Shown here piece after piece: positions 1 to 8,060 of a stretch of DNA of 64,000 nt (position 1 is the first letter of the stretch; the number at the start of each line of letters is the position of its first letter). The stretch is from an uncultured Collinsella sp. (GTDB lineage: Bacteria; Actinomycetota; Coriobacteriia; Coriobacteriales; Coriobacteriaceae), in the NCBI GenBank assembly GCA_900549715.1, contig URPK01000002.1, positions 179,362 through 243,361 on the forward strand, in the 5' to 3' direction. The translations under genes were made by a program, and so were the position numbers. Under the pieces are notes generated by a model. The model did not search any database, had not been told where the DNA came from, and saw only the letters and a list, made by a program, of their open reading frames with translations.

Positions 1-105
1 TTTAGGGAGCCCACACAGTCGTACCTAGTACAGGTATCCTTCGTTGTTAAGGACGCTGGAACGGTCGATGAGGGCACCCACCTGTTTTAGGTGGGTTCAT
101 TTTCG
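1..105 (+). ncRNA. possible 3' part of a structured RNA (6S-like) ending in a terminator
   Basis: No reading frame is evident in the first 105 bases. The run ends in a hairpin (ACCACCT-type arms at 76-83 and 89-96, loop GTTTT) followed by a T-rich tail, the arrangement at the end of a small RNA gene. The GGGCACCCACCT stretch before it reminded me of the 3' side of some 6S RNAs, but this is recollection only and the 5' part lies outside the window. It could equally be the end of another transcript. From 106 to 334 I see no gene and no clear promoter. Confidence 0.3.
76..105 (+). terminator. intrinsic terminator
   Basis: An 8-bp perfect stem (76-83 with 89-96) and a five-base loop, followed by TCATTTT. 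It ends whatever transcript enters the window from the left. Confidence 0.65.
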
Positions 106-334
106 TAACGTGGGGGGTGGTTTTCTTTTGCCGAAAATCACCATTACAGTCCATATGGATTCCCGCCGGCATCCCGACAAGCCATCGACAACATCCCAAT
201 ATCTGGTAAGCGCGTGATTATCGCTACGTGCAATTACATGCACCCCCCTTGGTCGAGTATTATGGTTCGGCTATGCCCTTTGCGCATGGCGTTCTTCTGA
301 CCTTTTCCTTCGACGCTTGGCGGTTTTTAGATTC

Positions 335-1534
335 ATGGCTTCATCCCCGAGCTACATACCGTACCTATGCGTGGCAGCGGCGGCCTTTATCACGACCTTC
401 CTCGCGGTGCCCCTGGTCAAGCGCTTGGCAATTAAGCTCGACGCCGTCGACTATCCTTCTAAGCGCCGCATCAACACCAAGCCCATCCCGCGTTTGGGCG
501 GAACGGCGGTGTTTTTGGGCCTGGTCGTTGCCTGCATTGTGCAAATCCTAGGCACCTGGCACCTAGGCTGGCCGCCCGTCCTGGTACCGCACCCGCGCCT
601 TCACATTAGCTATCCCATGTTGGCGCTCTCCTTTACCGTCATCTTTGCGACCGGCGCTATCGACGACGTCTATCAGCTCAAGCCCAAACAAAAACTGGCC
701 GGTCAGGTACTCGCCGCGCTCATCGCCTGTATCGGCGGCTTGCGGATCGGCGTCATCGTCAACCCGTTTGCCCCCGGCGAAATCATGCTCGGATGGCTCG
801 CCTACCCCATCACCGTGATCTATCTGGTGGCATTCACCAACATCATTAACCTCATCGACGGCCTCGACGGCTTGGCCACGGGCATCTGCGGCATCGCGTC
901 GTTCACCATGTTTTCGATGGCCGTTCTCTCGGGCCGCATCGACGCCGCCGCGCTCTCTATTGCGCTCTTTGGCGCTTGCCTGGCCTTTTTGCGCTACAAC
1001 TTCAACCCCGCAAGCATCTTCTTGGGCGACTCGGGATCGCTGCTTCTGGGCTTTGCGCTGGGCTCCATCTCGCTGCTCAACGTGAGCCGCACCGCCGCGC
1101 TCACCTCGCTTATCATCCCGCTCATCGTTGCCGGCGTGCCCATCATCGACACGTTTAGCGCCATCGTGCGCCGCAAGCGCGCCCACATTAGCATTGGGCA
1201 GGCCGACAAGGGCCACATCCACCACCGCCTGATCCAAGAAGGCTATAACCAAAAACAGGCTGTGCTGCTCATCTATGCCTGGTGCATCATGCTTTCGGCC
1301 GGCGCCGCCGCGATCAACCAGGTCGAGGTACCCATGCGCGTGCTCATCTTTACCGTGCTCGCCATTGGCTCGGCGGCCTTTGCCAAGCATCTACATCTGT
1401 TTGAGCCCGTGCTGCGCCACCATTACAACAAGCGCACGCACGAGGACGAGCTCGTCACCCCCGACGACCCCGCCTTTAAGCAGGAGGAGCAGGCAGCCGA
1501 GGAACGTAAGGAAGAGCGCCACCACAAGCGCTAG
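335..1534 (+). CDS. undecaprenyl-phosphate N-acetylglucosaminyl-1-phosphate transferase-like (WecA/TagO family)
   Basis: A 399-residue polytopic membrane protein of the MraY/WecA (GT4) family. Such enzymes transfer a sugar-1-phosphate from a UDP-sugar to undecaprenyl phosphate, starting wall-polymer synthesis on the inner membrane face. Visible motifs in order: IPRLGG near the N-terminus, GAIDDVYQL with the paired Asp, NIINLIDGLDGLATG, FLGDSGSLLLG, and HIHHRLIQEG, whose HIHHR favours WecA/TagO over MraY. The C-terminus is a charged, Glu/Lys-rich cytosolic tail of about 35 residues. I chose ATG 335; a TTG six codons upstream (317) is also open and neither has a clear ribosome-binding site. The exact sugar cannot be read from the sequence. 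Confidence 0.85.
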   Translation: MASSPSYIPYLCVAAAAFITTFLAVPLVKRLAIKLDAVDYPSKRRINTKPIPRLGGTAVFLGLVVACIVQILGTWHLGWPPVLVPHPRLHISYPMLALSFTVIFATGAIDDVYQLKPKQKLAGQVLAALIACIGGLRIGVIVNPFAPGEIMLGWLAYPITVIYLVAFTNIINLIDGLDGLATGICGIASFTMFSMAVLSGRIDAAALSIALFGACLAFLRYNFNPASIFLGDSGSLLLGFALGSISLLNVSRTAALTSLIIPLIVAGVPIIDTFSAIVRRKRAHISIGQADKGHIHHRLIQEGYNQKQAVLLIYAWCIMLSAGAAAINQVEVPMRVLIFTVLAIGSAAFAKHLHLFEPVLRHHYNKRTHEDELVTPDDPAFKQEEQAAEERKEERHHKR

Positions 1535-1693
1535 AACAAGCTGCCGAGGATATGCCAAGGCACCGCTGGCCAAACGCAGCCACGCCGCATCCATAGCGCA
1601 AGCCTCCCCACGCCAGCCCCTCACCTACTTACGCCCCGCCTCTCTAATAAACACGCTATCATCTTGACCCATGAACATACGTTAGGAGCAATC

Positions 1694-2743
1694 ATGCCAA
1701 ACGAGAACAGCTACGAAGTCGCGCTGCAAAAGAGCAACGCCATTCGCGAGGGCCTGGCCAAGACGCCCGAGAAGTTCACCATGCTCACCGGCGACCGCCC
1801 CACCGGACGCTTGCACCTGGGTCACTACTTCGGCACCCTCAAGGGCCGTGTTGAACTGCAGAACATGGGCGCCAAGACCAACGTGCTCATCGCCGACTAC
1901 CAAGTCATCACTGACCGCGACACGACCGAGCACATCCAGGACAACGTGTACAACATGGTCATGGACTACCTTGCCTGCGGCATCGACCCCGACAAGACCA
2001 TGATCTACGCGCACTCCGCCGTGCCCGCCGCCAACCAGCTCATGCTGCCGTTCCTGTCGCTGGTCTCAGAGGCCGAGCTGGCGCGCAACCCCACGGTAAA
2101 GGCCGAGATGGAGGCCTCGGGCCACGAGCTCACCGGCCTTCTGCTCACCTACCCGGTGCACCAGGCCTGCGACATCCTGTTCTGCAAGGGCAACGTGGTG
2201 CCCGTCGGTCGCGACCAGCTGCCGCACATCGAGCTCACCCGCACCATCGCCCGCCGCTTTAACAACCGCTACGGCAAGGTGTTCCCCGAGGTCGACGCAC
2301 TGCTGTCCGAGACCCCGCTGCTGCCGGGCTTGGACGGTCGCAAGATGAGCAAGAGCTACGGTAACGCCATCAACATCTCGATGACCGCCGAGGAGACGGC
2401 CAAGCGCATCAAGAAGAGCCAGACCGACTCCGAGCGCATGATCACGTTCGATCCCGAGAACCGCCCCGGCGTGTCCGGCCTGCTTTCAACCGCCGCCATC
2501 TGCACCGGCCGTTCCGAGGTCGAGATTGCCGAGGAGATTGGCATGGGCGGCTCCGGCCAGCTCAAGAAGTACGTGACCGAGGCCGTCAACGAGTACTTCG
2601 CGCCGATCCGCGAGCGTCGTCAGCGCTATGAGAACGATCTGGACTATGTGAAGGACGTGCTGCACGAGGGCAACCGTCGCGCCAACGAGATTGCCGAGCA
2701 GACCCTGGCCGAGGTTCAGGACGCCATGGGCATGGTGTACTAG
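1694..2743 (+). CDS. trpS: tryptophanyl-tRNA synthetase
   Basis: A 349-residue class I aminoacyl-tRNA synthetase that charges tRNA-Trp. The HIGH-type signature is GRLHLGHYFG near residue 45 and the KMSKS loop is KMSKSYGN near residue 217. Length is as expected for bacterial TrpS. ATG 1694 is preceded by TTAGGAGCAATC, a good ribosome-binding site; the open frame extends 10 codons upstream but without one. It stands alone between the glycosyltransferase and a strong hairpin at 2797-2838. Confidence 0.95.
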   Translation: MPNENSYEVALQKSNAIREGLAKTPEKFTMLTGDRPTGRLHLGHYFGTLKGRVELQNMGAKTNVLIADYQVITDRDTTEHIQDNVYNMVMDYLACGIDPDKTMIYAHSAVPAANQLMLPFLSLVSEAELARNPTVKAEMEASGHELTGLLLTYPVHQACDILFCKGNVVPVGRDQLPHIELTRTIARRFNNRYGKVFPEVDALLSETPLLPGLDGRKMSKSYGNAINISMTAEETAKRIKKSQTDSERMITFDPENRPGVSGLLSTAAICTGRSEVEIAEEIGMGGSGQLKKYVTEAVNEYFAPIRERRQRYENDLDYVKDVLHEGNRRANEIAEQTLAEVQDAMGMVY

Positions 2744-2796
2744 GCAAAGCGCCTTCGCACAACATAAACGGTGAGATTAGATTTCTCCCCGAAACA

Positions 2797-2838
2797 GGAA
2801 CAGGCCCGCTGGCAGTTAGTTGCCAGCGGGCCTGTTCC
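2797..2838 (+). terminator. strong hairpin after trpS
   Basis: An 18-bp perfect inverted repeat (2797-2814 with 2821-2838) with loop GTTAGT. No U-tract follows, so it may stabilise the 3' end rather than terminate alone. The rest of 2839-3071 holds a possible 19-codon micro-ORF and a dispersed palindrome. Confidence 0.6.
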
Positions 2839-2872
2839 CGAAGTACACCGTTGAATCGCACAGAGGGGAGGA

Positions 2873-2932
2873 ATGCGAATCAAACTCAACAGGGCAGGCT
2901 TTTTCATCGCCTATTGCCTGCTCCGTTGCTGA
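2873..2932 (+). other. possible 19-residue hydrophobic micro-ORF
   Basis: An ATG at 2873 follows GAGGGGAGGA, a strong ribosome-binding site, and opens 19 codons (MRIKLNRAGFFIAYCLLRC). The middle of the same DNA forms a GGCAGGC...GCCTGCT hairpin, so the purine-rich stretch may belong to an RNA structure instead. No relative is recognised; it could be a leader peptide or chance. Confidence 0.2.
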
Positions 2933-3014
2933 AACCAATATAGTTCACCTTGGTTTACTTTGCAGCGTCAATAAGCGCCGCCATAGCTTCTCCATAAGTT
3001 AGCTCTGGTAAACT

Positions 3015-3054
3015 AAAACCACCACAAAGGGGACAGCCACCTTTGAGGTGGTTT
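3015..3054. repeat. ACCACCACAAAGG palindrome, copy 1
   Basis: AAAACCACC-A-CAAAGG pairs with CCTTTG-A-GGTGGTTTT around a short GGACAGCCA-type core. It lies 17 bp past the stop of the left-facing alkyltransferase gene and ends in T's on both strands, so it can act as that gene's terminator. One of six copies in the window. Confidence 0.75.
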
Positions 3055-3071
3055 TGGCCACGGCAGAGCTG

Positions 3072-3392
3072 TTAGAGTCCGGCAGGCCAGCGACAGGCGC
3101 CCAGATTGACGTGCATGGGATCGGCAAACGTCACACCCTCCCCTAGCAAAAGCTCACGTTGAGCATCGGAGCCGCCAAACGCAAAGCCCTCGCAAATGCG
3201 GCCATCGGCAAACACCACACGATGGCAGGGAATCTGACCAGGGCGCGGATTGCTGTGTAGCGCATAGCCCACATAGCGCGCGCTTCGTGGGCGACCGGCG
3301 AGCAGCGCCACCTGACCGTAGGTGGCAACCATCCCCTCGGGAATCTGCTCGACTACCTCGTACACCCGCTCAAAAAAGCCCTCAGACGCCAT
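3072..3392 (-). CDS. MGMT-family DNA alkyltransferase-like protein
   Basis: A 106-residue protein equal to the DNA-binding/active-site domain of O6-alkylguanine-DNA alkyltransferases, without the N-terminal domain of Ogt/Ada. The motif IPCHRVV is intact with Cys56. Alkyltransferase-like (ATL) proteins of this size often carry Trp there, so the retained Cys suggests direct repair of O6-alkylguanine remains possible. The helix-turn-helix region ATYGQVALLAGRPRSARYVG is also clear. The start follows AAAGGAGCATGCG. A dispersed palindrome flanks each side, separating it from degV upstream. Confidence 0.85.
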   Translation of the reverse strand: MASEGFFERVYEVVEQIPEGMVATYGQVALLAGRPRSARYVGYALHSNPRPGQIPCHRVVFADGRICEGFAFGGSDAQRELLLGEGVTFADPMHVNLGACRWPAGL

Positions 3393-3421
3393 CGCATGCT
3401 CCTTTCAACCGAAACCAGCAT

Positions 3422-3460
3422 AAACCACCACAAAGGTGCCTGTCCCCTTTGTGGTGGTTT
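3422..3460. repeat. ACCACCACAAAGG palindrome, copy 2
   Basis: Perfect 15-bp arms (3422-3436 with 3446-3460) around a TGCCTGTCC core, which is inverted relative to copy 1. It sits 12 bp beyond the stop of the left-facing degV gene and before the next gene's start, a terminator position. Confidence 0.8.
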
Positions 3461-3472
3461 ATGGCAGGTGGG

Positions 3473-4327
3473 TTAGTTGGCGGGCTGGAAGAAGGCCACG
3501 GCTACGGCGCCGGGACCTACGTGGGTGCCGATGGTGGCGCCGATGGTGTGGACGGGCAGCTCGCCCTCGGTGTGGCCAGCCCACAGCGCCGCACTGTCCT
3601 CGATATACTTCTTGAGCACGGCGTCCGAAAGACCCGTATAGCCCAGCGCCAGCGGCATGGAGAAGTCGACGCCGCCCGCCTTTTCGACCTTCTGGTTGAG
3701 CAGGTTACGGCCGTTCTTGGAACCGCGCGCCTTACCCAGCTGCACGATGAGACCGTCCTCGGCAGCCACGACCGGCTTCACGTTGAGCAGCGTGCCCACG
3801 GCGCCGGCCGCAGCAGACAGACGACCGCCGCGTACCAGGTACTCCAGCGTCTCAAGCAGGCCGATGACGACCACGCGGTCGCGCACGGCCTCGACAGCCG
3901 CCGCGATCTGGGACGCACTACGGCCCTCGTCTACCAGACGCAGGGCATACTCGACCAGCACGCGCTCGCCCAGGGTGACGTTGTTGCTATCCACCACATA
4001 CACGTCGCCGCCCGGCGCCTCGGCAAGTGCGGTACGGGCGCTCTGGTTGGTGCCCGAAAGCTTAGCGCCCACGGTAATAATTACGGCCTCGTCGCCAGCC
4101 TCACGAACCTCGGCGATAGCCTGCGAAAACGCGTACGGGTTGACCTGACCGGTCTTGGGCAGCTCATCACGCTCCACGAGCATCTCGTAAAAGCGTTGGT
4201 GATCGATGTCGACGCCATCCATGTACACATCGGTGCCAAAGGTGACGGACAGCGGCAGAACACGCAGAGCGGGGTGCTCCACCGGCGACATATCGCTTGC
4301 AGAATCGGTAATAATGCGAACGGACAT
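3473..4327 (-). CDS. DegV family fatty-acid-binding protein
   Basis: A 284-residue DegV protein. The family binds a fatty acid between two alpha/beta domains and can present it to fatty-acid kinase for phospholipid synthesis. The N-terminal IITDSASDMS is the family hallmark, and the centre carries LLETLEYLVRGGRLS. Start ATG 4327 follows AAAGGATTCGTT. A second DegV gene lies at 56542-57402. Upstream on the same strand is a MarR regulator with a gap of about 120 bp, so co-transcription is possible. Confidence 0.9.
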   Translation of the reverse strand: MSVRIITDSASDMSPVEHPALRVLPLSVTFGTDVYMDGVDIDHQRFYEMLVERDELPKTGQVNPYAFSQAIAEVREAGDEAVIITVGAKLSGTNQSARTALAEAPGGDVYVVDSNNVTLGERVLVEYALRLVDEGRSASQIAAAVEAVRDRVVVIGLLETLEYLVRGGRLSAAAGAVGTLLNVKPVVAAEDGLIVQLGKARGSKNGRNLLNQKVEKAGGVDFSMPLALGYTGLSDAVLKKYIEDSAALWAGHTEGELPVHTIGATIGTHVGPGAVAVAFFQPAN

Positions 4328-4446
4328 AACGAATCCTTTCTTGCGCGACTCTCGCGCAGGGAATTATGACAACAATGTCCCGGCACGGCGTGCGCGCTCA
4401 AACGGGACGATGCAGTTGTTGGCTGAACGCTAGCGCCAGCGCGGCT

Positions 4447-4896
4447 CTAAATCTCGCGCAGGGTGTTGAGGATCGTGCGCAGCGACGCATACATCTGCTC
4501 GCGCTGCTCCACGCCCATGGCCTTGCCGGTGGTATCGAGCACATCGCGAATGATGCGATCGGCCTCGTTCATGCTCTCGCCGCCCAGGGCAGTCAGGCGC
4601 ACCGGAGCACGGTACTTGACGGCCGCATCACCCGAGTCGTCAACCTCGACGTAGCCGCCCTCCTCCAGATGTGCCAGTGTGCGCGAAACGGCGGCGCGGG
4701 TAACGCCGGCCATGCGGGCGAGGTCGGCGCCAGTGAGGCCATCCTTGCTGCGCTCAAGATAGTACAGGCACATGACATCGGAGCCCTTAAGGCCGAGCCT
4801 TGCACCTTCGGATGTCTTGATGCGCTGAATCTCCTTGTAGAGGCCACTGATCAGTCCGACAAAGTCCTCAAAACGTGTCTCGTCGTTCTGCTGCAT
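4447..4896 (-). CDS. MarR family transcriptional regulator
   Basis: A 149-residue winged-helix regulator. The helix-turn-helix reads LTGADLARMAGVTRAAVSRTLAHLEE (shown in part: LARMAGVTRAAVSRTLAHL) and is followed by the wing YVEVDDSGDAAVKYRAPVRL. ATG 4896 is preferred over GTG 4908 because GAAAGGTGG precedes it at usable spacing and would overlap the GTG. It lies directly upstream of degV in the same direction. Ligand and targets are unknown. Confidence 0.85.
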   Translation of the reverse strand: MQQNDETRFEDFVGLISGLYKEIQRIKTSEGARLGLKGSDVMCLYYLERSKDGLTGADLARMAGVTRAAVSRTLAHLEEGGYVEVDDSGDAAVKYRAPVRLTALGGESMNEADRIIRDVLDTTGKAMGVEQREQMYASLRTILNTLREI

Positions 4897-4999
4897 GGTG
4901 ACGACCACCTTTCGCTTACATGATGCTAACGGGTAAACATCTTAGCCGCATGTCCGAACCTCCGTACCCAAATATCCCATTTGTTAACCCATCAACATA

Positions 5000-5040
5000 A
5001 AAACCACCACAAAGGGGACAGGCACCTTTGTGGTGGTTTT
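5000..5040. repeat. ACCACCACAAAGG palindrome, copy 3
   Basis: 16-bp arms AAAACCACCACAAAGG (5000-5015) and its complement (5025-5040) around core GGACAGGCA. It lies 25 bp past the stop of the left-facing B3/4 gene, again a terminator position. Confidence 0.8.
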
Positions 5041-5065
5041 GAACCTCAATAAGTTCTAGGCGTCG

Positions 5066-5785
5066 CTACAGCTCCACGCAGGGATTGTCGCGGGTCACAA
5101 GGGTCTTAACGACAACCGTCGCTCCCAGATAGCGCTCGAGCAGCTCGGCCAAGCGATCGATGGCGGCCTGGCAGTCCCCCATCCGCTCGGGCTCCACGCA
5201 CTCAATCGCCAGAAATGCGTCCGCCGAATCGTCGGACAGCGCCGTGCGAACGCCATCGCGCCAGTTCCAGCAACGGCACACGGCGCCCGCATCATCGATG
5301 TAGGCAAGCTCGCCGGGCAGCGTCGGATCATCCGCCTCCTCGCCAAGTGGCAAGAACGCGTCGCCGCCGTCGGTCACCGCCAGGCGCAGATTGCCCTCAA
5401 TAGCATGCAAATCCTCACCGCCAACGGGCAGCGCATAAGTCAACGAAATCGTGTTGTAGATATCCACCGCAGGCGTGATGTGGCCGACCGGCTTGCCTTT
5501 GAGCACGCGCTTGAGCAGGTTCTCAACTGAGCAACGCGCGCCCTTCTTGGTCTTGAACAGGCGATACGCCTCGCGCCATGCCTTAACCGGCGCATTCTCG
5601 CTGATGGTATCGCTTGTCAGGTGGCGCTCCGCATCGATGTTGGCGCGGTCAAGCAGCGCGGCGATCGCATCCACGTCCTCCTGGGGAATCTGAGCCGCGG
5701 GCTTCATGCCCTTTACAACCACGACGCCGACCACCGCCTGCGGAAACAGCTCCCAAAATGAATCCTCGGCAACAAAGCCCTTCAT
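5066..5785 (-). CDS. B3/4 domain-containing protein
   Basis: A 239-residue stand-alone relative of the B3/B4 domain of phenylalanyl-tRNA synthetase beta chain. Stand-alone members are thought to act on tRNA or aminoacyl-tRNA; the exact role is unsettled. Visible hallmarks are the N-terminal ELFPQAVVGVVVVKGM, a central NTISLTYALPVGGEDL and a downstream CRCWNWRDG. ATG 5785 follows AAGGGAGAGCGT, so the ATG five codons upstream is less likely, because that purine run is its own codons. It has its own promoter and an attenuator-like hairpin upstream (5826-5958). Confidence 0.8.
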   Translation of the reverse strand: MKGFVAEDSFWELFPQAVVGVVVVKGMKPAAQIPQEDVDAIAALLDRANIDAERHLTSDTISENAPVKAWREAYRLFKTKKGARCSVENLLKRVLKGKPVGHITPAVDIYNTISLTYALPVGGEDLHAIEGNLRLAVTDGGDAFLPLGEEADDPTLPGELAYIDDAGAVCRCWNWRDGVRTALSDDSADAFLAIECVEPERMGDCQAAIDRLAELLERYLGATVVVKTLVTRDNPCVEL

Positions 5786-5825
5786 ACGCTCTCCCTTCAT
5801 TGTGCGCGCCCAAGCGAGGGCACCT

Positions 5826-5887
5826 AAACAAAAAGCGCCCTCACGGCAGCCACCTTCTAAGTCCTACGGTGCCGCCACAAGAGCGCT
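5826..5887 (-). terminator. attenuator-like hairpin in the leader of the B3/4 gene
   Basis: On the minus strand a 14-bp stem (5887-5874 with 5847-5834, including G-U pairs) is followed directly by TTTTTG, a canonical terminator. It lies between a good promoter and the gene's start, so read-through must be regulated or partial. An inner CACC/GGTGG pairing extends the stem and a GTCCCC/GGGGAC hairpin precedes it at about 5895-5917. I could not match it to a known riboswitch or T-box. Confidence 0.55.
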
Positions 5888-5929
5888 TACGCTGTCCCCA
5901 TCCGGAGAAGGGGACGATATATCAGGCGT

Positions 5930-5958
5930 ATTGTAACCCGAGTCATCCGCCCAAGCAA
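5930..5958 (-). promoter_or_regulatory. sigma70-type promoter for the B3/4 gene
   Basis: On the minus strand TTGCTT (5958-5953), a 17-base spacer and TACAAT (5935-5930). Spacing is ideal. A dispersed palindrome abuts the -35 side. Confidence 0.6.
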
Positions 5959-5994
5959 AACCACCACAAAGGTACCTGTCCCCTTTGTGGTGGT
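5959..5994. repeat. ACCACCACAAAGG palindrome, copy 4
   Basis: AACCACCACAAAGG (5959-5972) pairs with CCTTTGTGGTGGT (5982-5994), core TACCTGTCC. It lies 18 bp past the pckA stop and directly upstream of the B3/4 promoter, so it probably terminates pckA transcription. Confidence 0.8.
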
Positions 5995-6012
5995 ATTGGG
6001 TCTGAGGCGACG

Positions 6013-7683
6013 CTAGTGGCGAAGTCCCAGCAGGCCGCGGCCGCGATGACGGGCCTCGGCGGGCACTTGGGCGTGCGGACCGGCGGCCTTGACGGACTCG
6101 GGCAGGTGCGAGTACTTCTTCTCGAAGTTCTCCTCGAACATCACGGCCAAGTTATGCGCGGCCTCGTCGTAGCGCGCGGTGCTCTGCCAGTACTGGCGCG
6201 GCACCAAGATGCCGTCGGGCACGCCGTGGCACGTGGTGGGAATGTCGACGTTAAAGATGTCGTCGTGCACAAACTCGCTATCCTCGATGGTGCCGTCGAG
6301 GGCGCGCGCGACCAACGAGCGCGTGTAGGCCAGCTCGATGCGATGGCCCACGCCATAGCCGCCGCCAATCCAGCCGGTGTTGACCAGGTAGACGCGTGTG
6401 CGGCCGTCGGCAATGCGCTCGCCGAGCATCTTAGCGTAGACCATGGGGTCGAGCGGCATAAATGGCTCGCCAAACAGCGAGGAGAACGTGGGCGTGGGCT
6501 CGGTGACGCCGACCTCGGTGCCGGGGATCTTGGCCGTAAAGCCCGTCACAAAGTGGTACATGGCGGCATCGGCCGTCAGGCGCGAGATGGGCGGCAAAAC
6601 GCCAAAGGCGTCGCAGGTCAAAAACAGCACGACGCTCGGGGTGGTGCCCATGCCCTTGGTCCACGCGTTGGGGATATGCTCCACGGGATAGGCCACGCGC
6701 GTGTTGTGCGTGATCGAGACGTCGTCGTAGTTGGGCTTGCGGCTCTCGTCGAGCACCACGTTTTCACAGATGGCGCCAAAGCGAACAGCGTTGAAGATCT
6801 CGGGCTCGTGGAACGCGTCCAGCCCCTCGCACTTGGCGTAGCAGCCGCCCTCGATGTTAAAGATGCCCATGTCGGACCAGCCATGCTCGTCGTCACCGAT
6901 CAGCAGGCGCGTGGGGTTGGCCGAAAGCGTGGTCTTGCCAGTGCCGGACAGGCCAAAGAACACGGCGGTCTCATGCGTTACGGGGTCCATACTGGCCGAG
7001 CAATGCATGGGCAGAACATCGTCCTCGACGGGCAGCAAGTAATTCATGACGCTGAAGATGGACTTTTTAATTTCACCGGAGTAGCCGGTGCCGACAACCA
7101 GAATCACGCGCTCCTGGAAGTTGATGACCACGGCGGCGCTGGAGTTGAGGCCCTTGATGGCAGGGTCACACTGATAGCCGGGTGCGGCAAGGACACAGAA
7201 GTCCGGCTCGCCAGTGCGTGCGATTTCGCGGGCAAGCGGGCGGGCAAGCATCTGCTTAATAAAGAGCGCCTGGCTGGCACGCTCGCAGGCGACGAGCAGG
7301 CGACGCGTGTGGTTACGGTCGGCGCCGGCCATGCCGCGGGTGACGAACACGTCGCGCTCGTTGAGATAGCCGACGATGCCGGCCTTGATGGCCTCGTAGC
7401 TCTCGACGGGCAGCGGTCGGTTGACGGCACCCCAGGCGATCTTGTCGTGCACATCGGGCGTGTCGACGATAAAGCGGTCGTTGGGCGAGCGGCCGGTGCG
7501 CTCCCCCGTCTCGATCACCAGCGCGCCGTTGGACGCCATGCGGCCTTCTTCGCGACGGATGGCATACTCGACGAGCTCTGCCGCCGGCAGGTCCACCAGC
7601 AGACGGGGCTGATTCTCGGCGGGATCTTCGACCAACGTAATACCAAAGTTGGACAGAACTTCTGCAGGGGTAACACCAGGCAT
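6013..7683 (-). CDS. pckA: phosphoenolpyruvate carboxykinase (ATP)
   Basis: A 556-residue ATP-dependent PEP carboxykinase interconverting oxaloacetate + ATP and PEP + ADP + CO2. In anaerobic gut bacteria it often runs towards oxaloacetate for succinate formation. The P-loop GLSGTGKTT is near residue 245, preceded by GTGYSGEIKKSIFSVMNYLLP-type kinase-1 sequence (in part YSGEIKKSIFSVMNY) and the MHCSAS stretch. Start ATG 7683 follows AGGAGGCCCC, a near-perfect ribosome-binding site; the frame is open further upstream but lacks one. Slightly longer than the usual 530-540 residues, with a basic C-terminal tail. The direction of flux is inference. Confidence 0.95.
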   Translation of the reverse strand: MPGVTPAEVLSNFGITLVEDPAENQPRLLVDLPAAELVEYAIRREEGRMASNGALVIETGERTGRSPNDRFIVDTPDVHDKIAWGAVNRPLPVESYEAIKAGIVGYLNERDVFVTRGMAGADRNHTRRLLVACERASQALFIKQMLARPLAREIARTGEPDFCVLAAPGYQCDPAIKGLNSSAAVVINFQERVILVVGTGYSGEIKKSIFSVMNYLLPVEDDVLPMHCSASMDPVTHETAVFFGLSGTGKTTLSANPTRLLIGDDEHGWSDMGIFNIEGGCYAKCEGLDAFHEPEIFNAVRFGAICENVVLDESRKPNYDDVSITHNTRVAYPVEHIPNAWTKGMGTTPSVVLFLTCDAFGVLPPISRLTADAAMYHFVTGFTAKIPGTEVGVTEPTPTFSSLFGEPFMPLDPMVYAKMLGERIADGRTRVYLVNTGWIGGGYGVGHRIELAYTRSLVARALDGTIEDSEFVHDDIFNVDIPTTCHGVPDGILVPRQYWQSTARYDEAAHNLAVMFEENFEKKYSHLPESVKAAGPHAQVPAEARHRGRGLLGLRH

Positions 7684-7844
7684 GGGGCCTCCTTTAAAAA
7701 CGCGACGCATAAACGCGGCGCGCACTTTACTCACGTAAAGCCCGTTGTACCCGATATGCAAAAACGTTTTTGCGGCAACGGCGAAGCACCCGCCCAACGG
7801 TCAAAAATCGCACGCAAGCGGCCTAGTCATTGGGGACGTTCTTA

Positions 7845-7936
7845 AACGACTAGTCGTTGGGGACACTCTTGAACAGGCAACAGCCAAGGAGTGTCCCCGG
7901 GTGCCGGCACTTAGGGACGTTCCCAAAGTGCCGGCA
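7845..7936. repeat. palindrome cluster AACGACTAGTCGTT / GGGGACACTC / TGCCGGCACTT
   Basis: The pckA-flippase intergenic region (7684-8060) holds three adjacent palindromes: AACGACTAGTCGTT (7845-7858, perfect), GGGGACACTC...GAGTGTCCCC (about 7859-7899), and TGCCGGCACTT...AAGTGCCGGCA (7902-7936) around AGGGACGTTCCC. The first two recur in almost the same order at 60418-60460, with a related GGCACC-type hairpin following there. Their role is unknown. Confidence 0.6.
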
Positions 7937-8060
7937 TAAAAGGAGCGTCCCAAGTGCCGACTACTGAATGGCACCGCCGAAATTATTGAACAACCTGCTC
8001 AAAAACACGAATGGACACCACCGCGACTATACTAGAGCGCAGTAGGAGAAAGGAACCGCC

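Noticed and set aside
5889..5948. A 19-codon leader peptide ahead of the B3/4 attenuator
   Set aside because: Its ATG falls within the promoter spacer, so it would not be transcribed from that promoter.
5614..7845. A 743-codon right-facing open frame opposite pckA
   Set aside because: It is the mirror of pckA in GC-rich DNA; the pckA motifs and ribosome-binding site are decisive and the right-facing translation is rich in Arg, Gly and His without any fold.
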